Positions 1 through 7,537 of a stretch of 12,784 bases of DNA are shown one piece after another. The DNA lies in assembly GCA_039029935.1 (NCBI GenBank), contig JBCCFC010000251.1, positions 1-12,784 on the forward strand, given 5' to 3'. The DNA comes from G039029935 sp039029935 (GTDB lineage Bacteria > Chloroflexota > Anaerolineae > Caldilineales > Caldilineaceae). The position numbers and the translations under genes are program-made. Within the stretch, counting starts at the first letter, position 1; every line of letters starts with the position of its first letter. The notes under the pieces were generated by a model, which did not search any database, was not told the DNA's origin, and saw nothing but the letters and a program-made list of their open reading frames with translations.

Positions 1-77
1 ACATCACCGTCAACGCCATCTTGCCAGGGCCATTTGCGACAGAGATGAACCTGGCAAGATGGCGTTGACGGTGATGT
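1..77. repeat. perfect 28-bp inverted repeat with 21-bp spacer (fold-back) at window edge
   Basis: Positions 1-28 are the exact reverse complement of 50-77, around a 21-bp spacer at 29-49. Both arms encode the same SDR segment (ITVNAILPG) on opposite strands. Read on the plus strand, the left arm plus spacer continue into PFATEMNL, the normal SDR sequence after the PG motif. The left ~50 bases are therefore the true downstream part of the gene in flipped orientation, joined at a short CCTGG overlap. This pattern fits a chimeric fold-back read or assembly end; a genuine inverted duplication is less likely. Confidence 0.95.
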
Positions 78-624
78 TGTGGGACGCCAATTCCAACGCC
101 AATGCCCGTGTCATCATCAGCACGGCCCCTTTACTGGCGTTGTATGGGGTGCGCTCGGCGATGGCAATTAGCGAGAGCGCAGAACCGATATTGATGATAC
201 GGCCATAACCGCGCGATTTCATGTGTGGGACAACGGCTTTACAGGCCAGCCAAACGCCATTGACATTGACATCCTGTACATGCTGAAATTCGGCAAAATC
301 CAGTTCATCAATATGACCGCGGATGTTGATGCCCGCATTATTGATGGCAATATCAATCTGCCCAAAGTCGGCCAAAATCTGTTCGACTGTGCTGTTGACC
401 TGCTCTTCCACCGTGACATCACAGCTATAGCCGCGACATGTGTTTCCGGTTGCCTCTTGGATACCTGCCGCCACAGCCTGCGATTGCTCCCCATTGCGAC
501 TGAGGACCGCAACCTGTGCGCCAGCCTCGGCCAACGCCTGCGCCATCTCTTTGCCCAAGCCCTTGCTGCCACCTGTGACCAACGCCACTTGGCCGTCTAA
601 GTTAAATTGATCGAGTATGCTCAT
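10..624 (-). CDS. SDR-family NAD(P)-dependent oxidoreductase, 3'-truncated at a fold-back junction
   Basis: This is a classical short-chain dehydrogenase/reductase, a cytoplasmic NAD(P)(H)-dependent oxidoreductase. Seen, numbering from MSILDQF: the cofactor motif TGGSKGLG at 17-24, NNAG at 95-98, catalytic S148, Y161 and K165 (YNASK), and the start of the post-catalytic VNAILPG segment near 187-192. The start at 624 is chosen because AGGAG (631-635) lies 6 nt upstream; an in-frame ATG at 645 would put that site inside the gene. A TATAAT at 678-683 could be the -10 of its promoter, but no -35 matches. Family length is about 250 residues, whereas only about 192 are genuine here. Past position 50 the frame runs into an inverted copy of itself and ends in an artificial tail (SSLSQMALARWR). 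The plus strand of 3-53 encodes the expected continuation, ILPGPFATEMNL. The subfamily is probably gluconate 5-dehydrogenase or 3-oxoacyl-ACP reductase-like; the substrate is unknown. Confidence 0.85.
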   Translation of the reverse strand: MSILDQFNLDGQVALVTGGSKGLGKEMAQALAEAGAQVAVLSRNGEQSQAVAAGIQEATGNTCRGYSCDVTVEEQVNSTVEQILADFGQIDIAINNAGINIRGHIDELDFAEFQHVQDVNVNGVWLACKAVVPHMKSRGYGRIINIGSALSLIAIAERTPYNASKGAVLMMTRALALELASHNITVNAILPGSSLSQMALARWR

Positions 625-750
625 CGTTTTCTCCTGATTATACACAATTGATGGTTTAGTATTGATTGTTGTCTCTTATTATACCCATAGAACGCGTAAT
701 GTGGCGAATCACTTTAAGTGCCATCAGATTTCGTGAGCTTGACAAGGTGG

Positions 751-809
751 AAAGAAAAAAAAGAGGTCTAGTTGTCACATGATTTTATCCATACAACGAC
801 TAGACCTCT
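751..809 (-). terminator. intrinsic terminator of the two-component operon
   Basis: On the minus strand an 11-bp perfect stem (arms 762-772 and 799-809, AGAGGTCTAGT and its complement) closes a loop of about 26 nt, with extra partial pairing between 773-775 and 793-795. It is followed directly by an 8-nt T run (755-762) that continues T-rich. It lies about 100 bp downstream of the stop of the LuxR-type regulator and separates that operon from the SDR gene. Confidence 0.9.
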
Positions 810-907
810 ATCTTGGTGTTCCTGTGTTCAGCTTTGCCCATTGCTTTGGTCACTTGGTAGGGCTGATTGTACGACAAGTAACGATGCACCTTGGTCAAGT
901 ATAATAT

Positions 908-1996
908 TTAATCTAAGCTCGTTAAATTGTGCTTCACCGCAAACTTAACCAACCCCGCAAACGAGTCCACATCCAGTTTCTGCATGATACGCATGCGGTA
1001 GGTCCGTACCGTACTCTCACTCACAATCAGTTTGCGACAGATTTCGCTGTTGGATTCGCCATCAACCAGCAACTGCAACACTTCTTGCTCTCGCACGGTG
1101 AGTTCAGATAAGACGGCTGCACTTGTCACGGAGTTAGCCTCATTACCTGTCTTCGATGCTGTTCCTGCCTGGCTGATTTCATCTAAATAGTTCTTTGTCT
1201 TTTCTAATATGCCCATCGTATTTTGGAAATGCGATTTTGTTGATGGTTCGACGGATTGACCGTTATGGAGCGATTGTGCAATCTGTGTCAAAGAGTGCAA
1301 AACTAACCCCAAGTTTTGTGCAGCCTGTGCGGTGAGTGCCTGTCCCAAGCCATGACGGGGTGTATCCGATTCTTCGAGCAAAAAACGGCTGAGAATACGC
1401 CACTGTTCGGTCTGTTGTTCGATGATGGTCATCAGGCTATCCTTTTCCTGCTCGGTGCGCTGACGTTGTGTCATCTCAGCGTTGTAGCTGCCATGCAAAG
1501 TGGTCAAGATTTCGTTGGTGTGCGCCAACTGTGTGTTTCGTTCTTGGACCTCTGCCAAGGCGAGATTAAGCTGTTGACGCAGACGATGCTGCAAGTCATG
1601 AATGGTGAGATGGGTGCGTAGCCGCGCCAATACCTCGACATCCTCGATGGGCTTGGTGATATAATCGACCCCGCCCATCTCAAAGCCACGCACTTTATCA
1701 ACCACATCATCCAGCGATGTCAGAAAGATGATGGGAATTTCACATGTATCTGCATTGGCTTTGATGAGTTGACATGTCTCAAAGCCGTTCATACCAGGCA
1801 TCATCACATCCAGCAGAATAATGTCGGGTTTCATGCGTTGCAGTTGTGTGAGTGCTTTCGCACCACTCTGCGCCACAAGGACACGAAACGATTCTTGCTC
1901 CAAATAGTCAAACAGCAGGGCAAGATTGGCAGGGACATCGTCAACAATGAGAACAGTGGGATTTTGTGGTGTATCCTGTGTATGCGTGTCGTTCAT
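908..1996 (-). CDS. response regulator with REC, coiled linker and LuxR-type HTH output
   Basis: A cytoplasmic DNA-binding response regulator, 362 residues. The receiver domain spans about residues 13-130, with acidic pair D19/D20, phosphoacceptor D63 (ILLDVMMPG), T93 and the conserved K115-P116. A long helical, probably coiled-coil linker of roughly 150 residues (about 135-290) follows, then a NarL/LuxR helix-turn-helix at about 296-360 (LTVREQEVLQLL... SESTVRTYRMRIMQKL). Typical NarL-type regulators are near 210-230 residues, so the linker is the unusual part and may mediate dimerisation or partner binding. The start codon shares one base with the kinase stop (TGATG) and is preceded by a strong AAGGAGG site inside the kinase gene, implying translational coupling. 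The upstream hybrid kinase is the obvious phosphodonor. Targets are unknown. Confidence 0.93.
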   Translation of the reverse strand: MNDTHTQDTPQNPTVLIVDDVPANLALLFDYLEQESFRVLVAQSGAKALTQLQRMKPDIILLDVMMPGMNGFETCQLIKANADTCEIPIIFLTSLDDVVDKVRGFEMGGVDYITKPIEDVEVLARLRTHLTIHDLQHRLRQQLNLALAEVQERNTQLAHTNEILTTLHGSYNAEMTQRQRTEQEKDSLMTIIEQQTEQWRILSRFLLEESDTPRHGLGQALTAQAAQNLGLVLHSLTQIAQSLHNGQSVEPSTKSHFQNTMGILEKTKNYLDEISQAGTASKTGNEANSVTSAAVLSELTVREQEVLQLLVDGESNSEICRKLIVSESTVRTYRMRIMQKLDVDSFAGLVKFAVKHNLTSLD

Positions 1997-4900
1997 CAGT
2001 CCTCCTTATTTTCTTCTTTGATTAACGCTGTGATCCAGCGTTCCAGTTCTTCAATTTGAAATTGTTCGACCAGTGTTTGTAGCTTGTGCATAAAAGGCGT
2101 TATCTCTTCATCGGATGATGTGCTGGTTGCGATGAATTGCTTCAAGGCGCGCATATCGCCAACCCCGACATAGGCATTGATTTCCTCTAATTGTGTGATG
2201 GATGGGCGTCTGTCAGAGACAGGTATCGTGACGGTAGGTGATCGGTCTTCTTCTTGGCTGACAGTGATTGTTGCTTGGGCGTCATCATGACGGTGTTCCT
2301 CCGCATAACTCCACTCAACACCAGCATGATGGGTCAACAGTGCGTACAATTCAGCGGAGTCAACAGGTTTGTCGAGAAAGGCGTCTGCCCCCAAGGCTTC
2401 GGTGCGTATGTAGTCGTCATGAAAGACACTGGCAGAAACCACAATCACGGTGACATCGGCAAGATTGGTCTCAGCACGTAGCTGGCGCAGTAGATCAAAT
2501 CCAGATAGCCCAGGCATGACCAAATCCATCAAGATAATGCCTTTTTGGTGTGGGGGTTCAAAAAGCTCTTTGGCTTTGACCAAACCTGCGTCTCCGTCTG
2601 TGGCTTCATGGAGTGTGAAGCCCAAAGGTTGGAGTAAATCAACCAACAGCGCACGATTGAGTTCAATGTCGTCAATGAGCAACACGGGTGGCGGCGTCCC
2701 CTTGACCCCAATGGGCAGCATGATATCAGAGGTTTGTTCGCTCGTAGAGACATCGGCAATTGGCAGTGCAATTTCAAAGTGAAAATGTGTTCCTTGTCCA
2801 ACCTTGCTTGTAACGGCCAACTCTCCATCCATCAACGTGACCAAATGCTGGCTGATTGTCAACCCTAGCCCTGTTCCCTCTTGATCACCAATCTGCTCAA
2901 AGGGTTGAAAGATCGTAGACAGATGCTCAGGGGCAATGCCAACGCCTGTGTCCTGCACCTCAAAGCGTAGCTGGCAGATGTCGCTGCTGCTGGTTGGTAG
3001 ACGCATAACCGTAAAGCGTATCTCGCCCGCATCCGTAAATTTAACCGCGTTGTGGAGCAAGTTGAGCAGGATTTGACGAAGCCGTTTGGGGTCCACAGAC
3101 ACATAGGTAGGAAGGTCGGCATCGACTTGCGCGATAAATTTCAACCCCTTCTCTTGCGTTTGAAGGGTGATCATCTGTTGGATTTGGTTCAAAAAGGCAG
3201 GAAGTTGAACCACTGCTGGCTGCAACTCAATTTTACCGGCCTCGATTTTGGCAATGTCAAGCACATCCGAAATCAGGGTCAACAGATGTTGCCCACTTTG
3301 CTCAATGATTTTGAGTTGCTGTGTTTCTGGTGATGTGCGTTGGAGCAGGCGCGCATAGCCCAACACACTGTTCAGGGGTGTGCGTAGTTCATGGCTCATG
3401 TTGGCTAAAAACGTACTCTTGGCACGATTGGCAACCTCTGCCGCTTCTCTGGCCTCATCCGCCATCTCTTTGGCCTCTACCAAGGCTTCGGTTCGTTGAT
3501 GCACCCGATTTTCTAAGGTCAGATTGATGTGGACAATCTCTTGCTGGCTCTGTTGAATTGAGCCGACCATACGGTTAAAGGCGTTGGTAATCTGCCCAAT
3601 CTCATCATCAAATGTAGGTTTCAATGCAAGGTCTAGCTGACCCGCATCGACTTGCTTAATCCCGTCCAGCAAGGTACGCAATGGACGCATCAGAATGAAT
3701 TGGAAAAAGAGCGGGAAGCCAATCATGACGATGCCCATCGTACCCAATAAAATCAGCGCAATCGGCCACATCTGTGAATGTAGATACGCACGATAATCCC
3801 AGGAGAAATTCTCGACAATGGCAGTGTCTGGGACACTTGTGTGATTGAGTGTGGGCGTAAAACGGATTGATGCAGGAAGCGGATTTGTATTGCCGGGCAA
3901 GAGACCCACCAACTGCAACGGTTTTTCAAAATTGGTGTAGTCATAACTTGGGTTTAGCTCATCATACACAAAATCTATCGTGCCATTCGCATAAAGCGTT
4001 ACCTGAAATGTGTTGGGGGCGTTGGTTGTGCTATCAGGTACGTGCGCCCATGTAATCGTGATTTGGTCTTGGCTTGCATTGGTCACGATTTGTCCGCCAA
4101 GCTCTGGGTTCAAATCCACCTTTAGGGGGGCAATCATGGGTTGCCGGTTGCTGTTGAAGCGGTTATTCGATGGCGCTTGATCAAAGGCAATAAACCCATT
4201 GTCGGCAACAAAGAGTGTGCGCCTCGCTTGACCATAAAATGGGAAGTCAAAGTCTAACTCAACGGGGAGGGCCTCTTCATTGTTCAAAGCCAAAACCGAT
4301 CCCAAAGAGGTACGCATCGCCACCCCTTGTCTATCAGATAGCCCATGAACTTGATACCGTCCCCCCTCAAGCGGCACAAATCGAAAATGTTGTTGGTCGG
4401 CCATTTGGTGTGGCGCATCATAGGCATCATCAATGAGCGGGGTCAGAAACAAGAGTAAGCTGATGATCAGAATGGTGATAACAAATAAGCCAACCCCAAT
4501 CAGTTTACTCAGTATGGTGGTTGTTTCAGGTGAATAGCTGAGTACAAAGGAACCAGCAAGAAAAATGCACACGCTCAGAAAAAACATGTCCATGTTTTCA
4601 ATGCCATTGAGTGCATCAATATTGTACCAAAACGTACTTGCTGTGGAGAGCAATAAAAGGGGCGCGATAACCATCATCATCGCATAGATAGGGGTTGCAT
4701 TCATCGGGGGCGGTGCAATCAAGGTTGGCGGTATGACGTACAGATGGTGCCATCCACGCTCGATTTGTAATCGCCGAAATGCAACCAACATGGAACCTGT
4801 CGCACAGAGTACGATTATCAATGTCACCCATCTATTAAATTGTATGATTTGTGTAAATGACCCTTGAACAGTGATGATAGAAGCAATCACGGTTAAGGCA

Positions 4901-5238
4901 AGCACAACTATCCACAAGAGATTGTTGATAACCCTTGTTTCATATAAGTAAGGTCTGGGGGATGGGAATATATATCCAACTTGAAATGCAATGATAAACG
5001 TATTGGCATTAAAGACTTGTTGCCAGAGATGTATAACATGCTGGTATGAATTGGGCACAGGCGCATGAACAAACAATGTCACGATCAACGTAACAAATAC
5101 GCTGCCAAGCATTGTTATCATCAGCCAGTTTAAATGTGATTTGTTTTTGATACGCACATAATATGTACACAGCCAGGTGATAGCGATCAGATTACACAGG
5201 ATGAAAATTGATTCCGATGTCAAATAGAAAGGTGGCAT
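1996..5238 (-). CDS. membrane hybrid histidine kinase: multi-TM, nidogen-like sensor, HAMP, HisKA, HATPase, REC, C-terminal helical domain
   Basis: An inner-membrane sensor kinase of 1080 residues. About eight hydrophobic helices lie within 10-267. A beta-rich soluble segment (about 280-465) follows, then another membrane helix (490-516), HAMP (517-562), a coiled coil, HisKA with phosphoacceptor H616 (MSHELRTPLN), and HATPase_c with N-box 726-735, G1 DTGVGI 763-768 and G2 GTGLGL 788-793. A receiver follows with D856/D857, phosphoacceptor D905 (ILMDLVMPG) and K957. The C-terminal helical tail (about 1016-1077) resembles tails known on cyanobacterial-type hybrid kinases, not a classical Hpt. 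The soluble segment carries FPFYG, then ADNGFIAF, IAPL, and FQVTLYANGTIDF, the pattern of nidogen/NIDO-like extracellular domains, so it probably senses an external ligand or surface. The AGGAG site sits only 2 nt from the ATG, unusually close, but no other in-frame start is near. It is cotranscribed with the downstream regulator. Confidence 0.93.
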   Translation of the reverse strand: MPPFYLTSESIFILCNLIAITWLCTYYVRIKNKSHLNWLMITMLGSVFVTLIVTLFVHAPVPNSYQHVIHLWQQVFNANTFIIAFQVGYIFPSPRPYLYETRVINNLLWIVVLALTVIASIITVQGSFTQIIQFNRWVTLIIVLCATGSMLVAFRRLQIERGWHHLYVIPPTLIAPPPMNATPIYAMMMVIAPLLLLSTASTFWYNIDALNGIENMDMFFLSVCIFLAGSFVLSYSPETTTILSKLIGVGLFVITILIISLLLFLTPLIDDAYDAPHQMADQQHFRFVPLEGGRYQVHGLSDRQGVAMRTSLGSVLALNNEEALPVELDFDFPFYGQARRTLFVADNGFIAFDQAPSNNRFNSNRQPMIAPLKVDLNPELGGQIVTNASQDQITITWAHVPDSTTNAPNTFQVTLYANGTIDFVYDELNPSYDYTNFEKPLQLVGLLPGNTNPLPASIRFTPTLNHTSVPDTAIVENFSWDYRAYLHSQMWPIALILLGTMGIVMIGFPLFFQFILMRPLRTLLDGIKQVDAGQLDLALKPTFDDEIGQITNAFNRMVGSIQQSQQEIVHINLTLENRVHQRTEALVEAKEMADEAREAAEVANRAKSTFLANMSHELRTPLNSVLGYARLLQRTSPETQQLKIIEQSGQHLLTLISDVLDIAKIEAGKIELQPAVVQLPAFLNQIQQMITLQTQEKGLKFIAQVDADLPTYVSVDPKRLRQILLNLLHNAVKFTDAGEIRFTVMRLPTSSSDICQLRFEVQDTGVGIAPEHLSTIFQPFEQIGDQEGTGLGLTISQHLVTLMDGELAVTSKVGQGTHFHFEIALPIADVSTSEQTSDIMLPIGVKGTPPPVLLIDDIELNRALLVDLLQPLGFTLHEATDGDAGLVKAKELFEPPHQKGIILMDLVMPGLSGFDLLRQLRAETNLADVTVIVVSASVFHDDYIRTEALGADAFLDKPVDSAELYALLTHHAGVEWSYAEEHRHDDAQATITVSQEEDRSPTVTIPVSDRRPSITQLEEINAYVGVGDMRALKQFIATSTSSDEEITPFMHKLQTLVEQFQIEELERWITALIKEENKED

Positions 5239-5601
5239 CGCTCCTTGTTTCCTTCATGGTTTGTACTGCTTCATTTCTAATTTTTGGATTGACTACCCTT
5301 CGGCTGTTTCCTGTCAGGATAGCAGAAATGCGTGGGATGAACATGGGATGAGGCAGATAAACAGTATGAGTATAGCAAACCTATGATGATGCGCAAGTTA
5401 TCTATGTCTGAGATTGTGGTGAGCTTGGTTGTGTGGATATTGGATTGCAACGAAGAGCATAAGTTCGTGGTAAAATTAAAAGTGTATTGGGTTGGCAAGT
5501 GTTGATGATAGGGCAGTTGCAACAATTTGCAAAGGTCGGTGGTCAGACGAACCGTTGACAAATGAGATGATAGCAGTTGATGTCAGAGTGGGAGGTCGTT
5601 T
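5239..5601. other. divergent intergenic region between the kinase operon and the AAA-nuclease gene
   Basis: This 363-bp AT-rich gap contains no convincing gene; a 94-codon minus-strand frame inside it lacks family features and a good ribosome binding site. It holds a plausible kinase promoter (5369-5396), an 11-bp palindrome TCCTGTCAGGA (5309-5319) in the kinase leader, and two TGGGATGA copies 11 bp apart (5333-5340, 5344-5351) just downstream of that promoter's expected start. On the plus strand a perfect TTGACA (5555-5560) has no matching -10 before the ribosome binding site of the ATPase gene, so I cannot place that promoter. Confidence 0.6.
5369..5396 (-). promoter_or_regulatory. putative sigma-70-type promoter of the kinase operon
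   Basis: On the minus strand TTGCGC (5391-5396) and TATACT (5369-5374) are separated by 16 bp. The -10 is preceded by TGC, forming an extended -10 (TGCTATACT). Transcription would begin near 5362, giving a leader of about 125 nt before the kinase ATG. This is sequence matching only. Confidence 0.45.
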
Positions 5602-7359
5602 ATGCAGTTACAATATCCATTAGCAGAAAGAATTGGTGATCCATCGCTACTCGTTGGCCGCGAAAAAGAGTTTAAAGAATTACATGAGTGGATTGCTCGC
5701 ATTCCTGACAGGCTGTCAAAGTCGCGCGCCTTGTTAGGACGCCGTAAAAGTGGCAAAACCGCCATCCTGCAACGTATCTTTAATGAGCTTTGGTCAGCCA
5801 ATGAGATGGTGATTCCCTTTTATATCAGTATTCCCGAATCAAGGATTTGGCATCAGGATTTTGCCTCGCTCTATTACCGCACATTTGCCACACAGTACAT
5901 CTCATTTTTGAAACGAGATCCAACATTGGTTCATAAACTACCATTAAACTTAGAACAAATTTTGGATCATGGTATCGAGCTGGCAAATGAATCATTGATT
6001 GACAACACAAAACAAATGATTTATGAAGAAGGGAGAGAGCGTTCTGGTCTTATGTGGGAGATTGCATATAACGCACCCCATAGCACCGCAGCCGTTCAAA
6101 ATCAGCGTTTTGTGGTGATGATTGATGAGTTCCAGTATCTCTCAACCAATATTTATATGGATAAAGCAACCGAAACTTCCCCAAATACAACCATGCCTGG
6201 CAGTTTTCACCACGTCTCCGAGTCAAAGCTCGCACCGATGTTGGTGGCTGGTTCCTATATAGGCTGGATGCAGACGATTATGCATCGCCATCTTAAAGCA
6301 GGACGGCTGAGTCGTCGCTTTATTTCTCCCTATCTGGAAGAGGGTGAAGGGTTGGATGCAGTTTACCAATATGCCGAGGTCTTCAAAGTCCCTATCTCCA
6401 ATGACACAGCCTATAGTATCAACGACCTATGTGGTTATGATCCCTTCTTTATTTCCTGTGTCATTCAAAGCGATTACGCGGAAAAAGATTTAACCGACCC
6501 AGATGGCGTGACCGCTACGGTAGACTATGAAGTTCAAACGCCAACCTCCGAGCTGGCAGGGACATGGTATGAGTATATCCAAGGAACTGTCAAACGCATC
6601 AATGATCGCTATGGCAAGCAGATGATTCTTCATCTCAGTAAACACAATAATCGCACATGGACACCCAAACAACTCAAAGAGGCACTCTATCTGGATGAGG
6701 ATGAAAATCGTCTCTATGAAAAGCTGATTGCGCTGGCAAAGGGCGATTTGATTCAAGAGAATCCGTTCAATGATAAGTTTCAAGGTCTACAGGATGGGAC
6801 GCTCAATCTGATTCTGCGCCATCATTTTGAAGAGGAAATCAAAAAATTTAAACCTGATTTGCGTGCTGATTTTGAGAAGAAACTGGCAGCATCTGAAGCC
6901 AAACGTCGTTCGATCCAAAACAGATACAACGACCTTGTGGGCAAAACGGCAGAGCATTATCTTGCCACGAAGATGAAAACGCGTAAACGTTTTAAGTTGA
7001 GTGCGTTCTTCAATGACGTGCCGACTGGCGACCCCTATGACACGCGGTTGAATATGTACGATGTACGCACCCGTGTCTATATTCAACGCGAAGATGGGCT
7101 GAACCGCGAGTTGGATATTGTGGCGAAGACGACCGATGAGCGTATCCTTTTGGTGGAAGTGAAGAAAGAGAAGCGCAAGTCAGGAACTGAGTATGTCAAA
7201 GAGTTTGTAGAAAAAGTTACGCTCTATCAGCGGCTGCATCCAGAGAATGTGGTGTTAGCAGGATTTTTGTCGCTGGGTGGGTTTACCGAGGATGCGCTGG
7301 AACTGTGTCGGGAACACGACATTGGGTGGTCGAATAATTTGGATGGCGTATCCTTTTGA
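5602..7359 (+). CDS. AAA-type (archaeal-ATPase-like) ATP-binding protein with C-terminal PD-(D/E)XK nuclease-like domain
   Basis: A 585-residue predicted cytoplasmic protein. The N-terminal P-loop ATPase has Walker A GRRKSGKT (46-53), Walker B VVMIDEFQYL with D175/E176, and the GSYIGWM sensor-like strand (217-223) typical of the archaeal ATPase/STAND-like group. A middle region (about 330-410) looks like a winged-helix segment. The C-terminal part fits a PD-(D/E)XK fold: E451 in the first helix (GKTAEHYLA), then ELD with D505, and E519-V-K521 (ILLVEVKKE). All expected nuclease catalytic positions appear intact. The start has GGGAGG seven bases upstream. The gene stands alone, divergent from the kinase operon and convergent with the dioxygenase. 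Its biological role is unknown; nucleic acid processing or defence is plausible by domain content. No plus-strand intrinsic terminator was found downstream. Confidence 0.88.
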   Translation: MQLQYPLAERIGDPSLLVGREKEFKELHEWIARIPDRLSKSRALLGRRKSGKTAILQRIFNELWSANEMVIPFYISIPESRIWHQDFASLYYRTFATQYISFLKRDPTLVHKLPLNLEQILDHGIELANESLIDNTKQMIYEEGRERSGLMWEIAYNAPHSTAAVQNQRFVVMIDEFQYLSTNIYMDKATETSPNTTMPGSFHHVSESKLAPMLVAGSYIGWMQTIMHRHLKAGRLSRRFISPYLEEGEGLDAVYQYAEVFKVPISNDTAYSINDLCGYDPFFISCVIQSDYAEKDLTDPDGVTATVDYEVQTPTSELAGTWYEYIQGTVKRINDRYGKQMILHLSKHNNRTWTPKQLKEALYLDEDENRLYEKLIALAKGDLIQENPFNDKFQGLQDGTLNLILRHHFEEEIKKFKPDLRADFEKKLAASEAKRRSIQNRYNDLVGKTAEHYLATKMKTRKRFKLSAFFNDVPTGDPYDTRLNMYDVRTRVYIQREDGLNRELDIVAKTTDERILLVEVKKEKRKSGTEYVKEFVEKVTLYQRLHPENVVLAGFLSLGGFTEDALELCREHDIGWSNNLDGVSF

Positions 7360-7425
7360 GCCGTTTTGATAGTTCACAAAGAGCGTCATGAGATTTGACT
7401 ATTCCCGAAATCAGCCTGACATCAT

Positions 7426-7456
7426 AAAAAACGCCCATGTTTTTCAACATCAGCGT
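7426..7456 (-). terminator. intrinsic terminator of the radical SAM / P-type ATPase / dioxygenase operon
   Basis: Read on the minus strand, a stem of ACGC/GCGT plus ATGTT/AACAT, with a 2x2 internal loop and a GAAA loop, is followed by six T residues (complement of A at 7426-7431). It lies about 82 bp after the dioxygenase stop. The stem is modest in stability, but its position and T tract fit the end of this operon. Confidence 0.7.
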
Positions 7457-7537
7457 CCAGTGAGCGGGGCAATTGTATAGGGGTTGTGGGGCTGAACGAC
7501 GTGGAGAAGACGCCGCCGATGGAATTGGGGCAGTGGA

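Noticed and set aside
1..77. Hairpin telomere of a linear replicon as explanation for the edge palindrome
   Set aside because: The junction cuts through a conserved enzyme gene and is centred on a 21-bp non-palindromic spacer; a fold-back chimera explains it better.
223..600. Plus-strand 125-codon frame opposite the SDR gene
   Set aside because: It is an antisense reading of a gene with clear family motifs and has no features of its own.
637..642. TATAAT directly upstream of the SDR ribosome binding site
   Set aside because: It is one base from the AGGAG site, so a transcript from it would start inside or after the ribosome binding site.
4080..4089. GTCACGAT match to the core of the 49-bp element
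   Set aside because: A single 8-base match inside the kinase coding region, without the paired repeat or a promoter.
5544..5560. CAGACGAACCGTTGACA before the AAA-nuclease gene, resembling one unit of the 49-bp element
   Set aside because: It needs a one-base insertion and several mismatches, occurs once, and lies at a different distance from the start; likely coincidence.
5277..5561. A 94-codon minus-strand frame in the divergent intergenic region
   Set aside because: It has no family motif, no good ribosome binding site, low-complexity composition, and overlaps the likely kinase promoter.
7385..7425. Possible plus-strand terminator hairpin after the AAA-nuclease gene (GATTT/AAATC with GTCA/TGAC)
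   Set aside because: The pairing is short and interrupted and no T tract follows on the plus strand.
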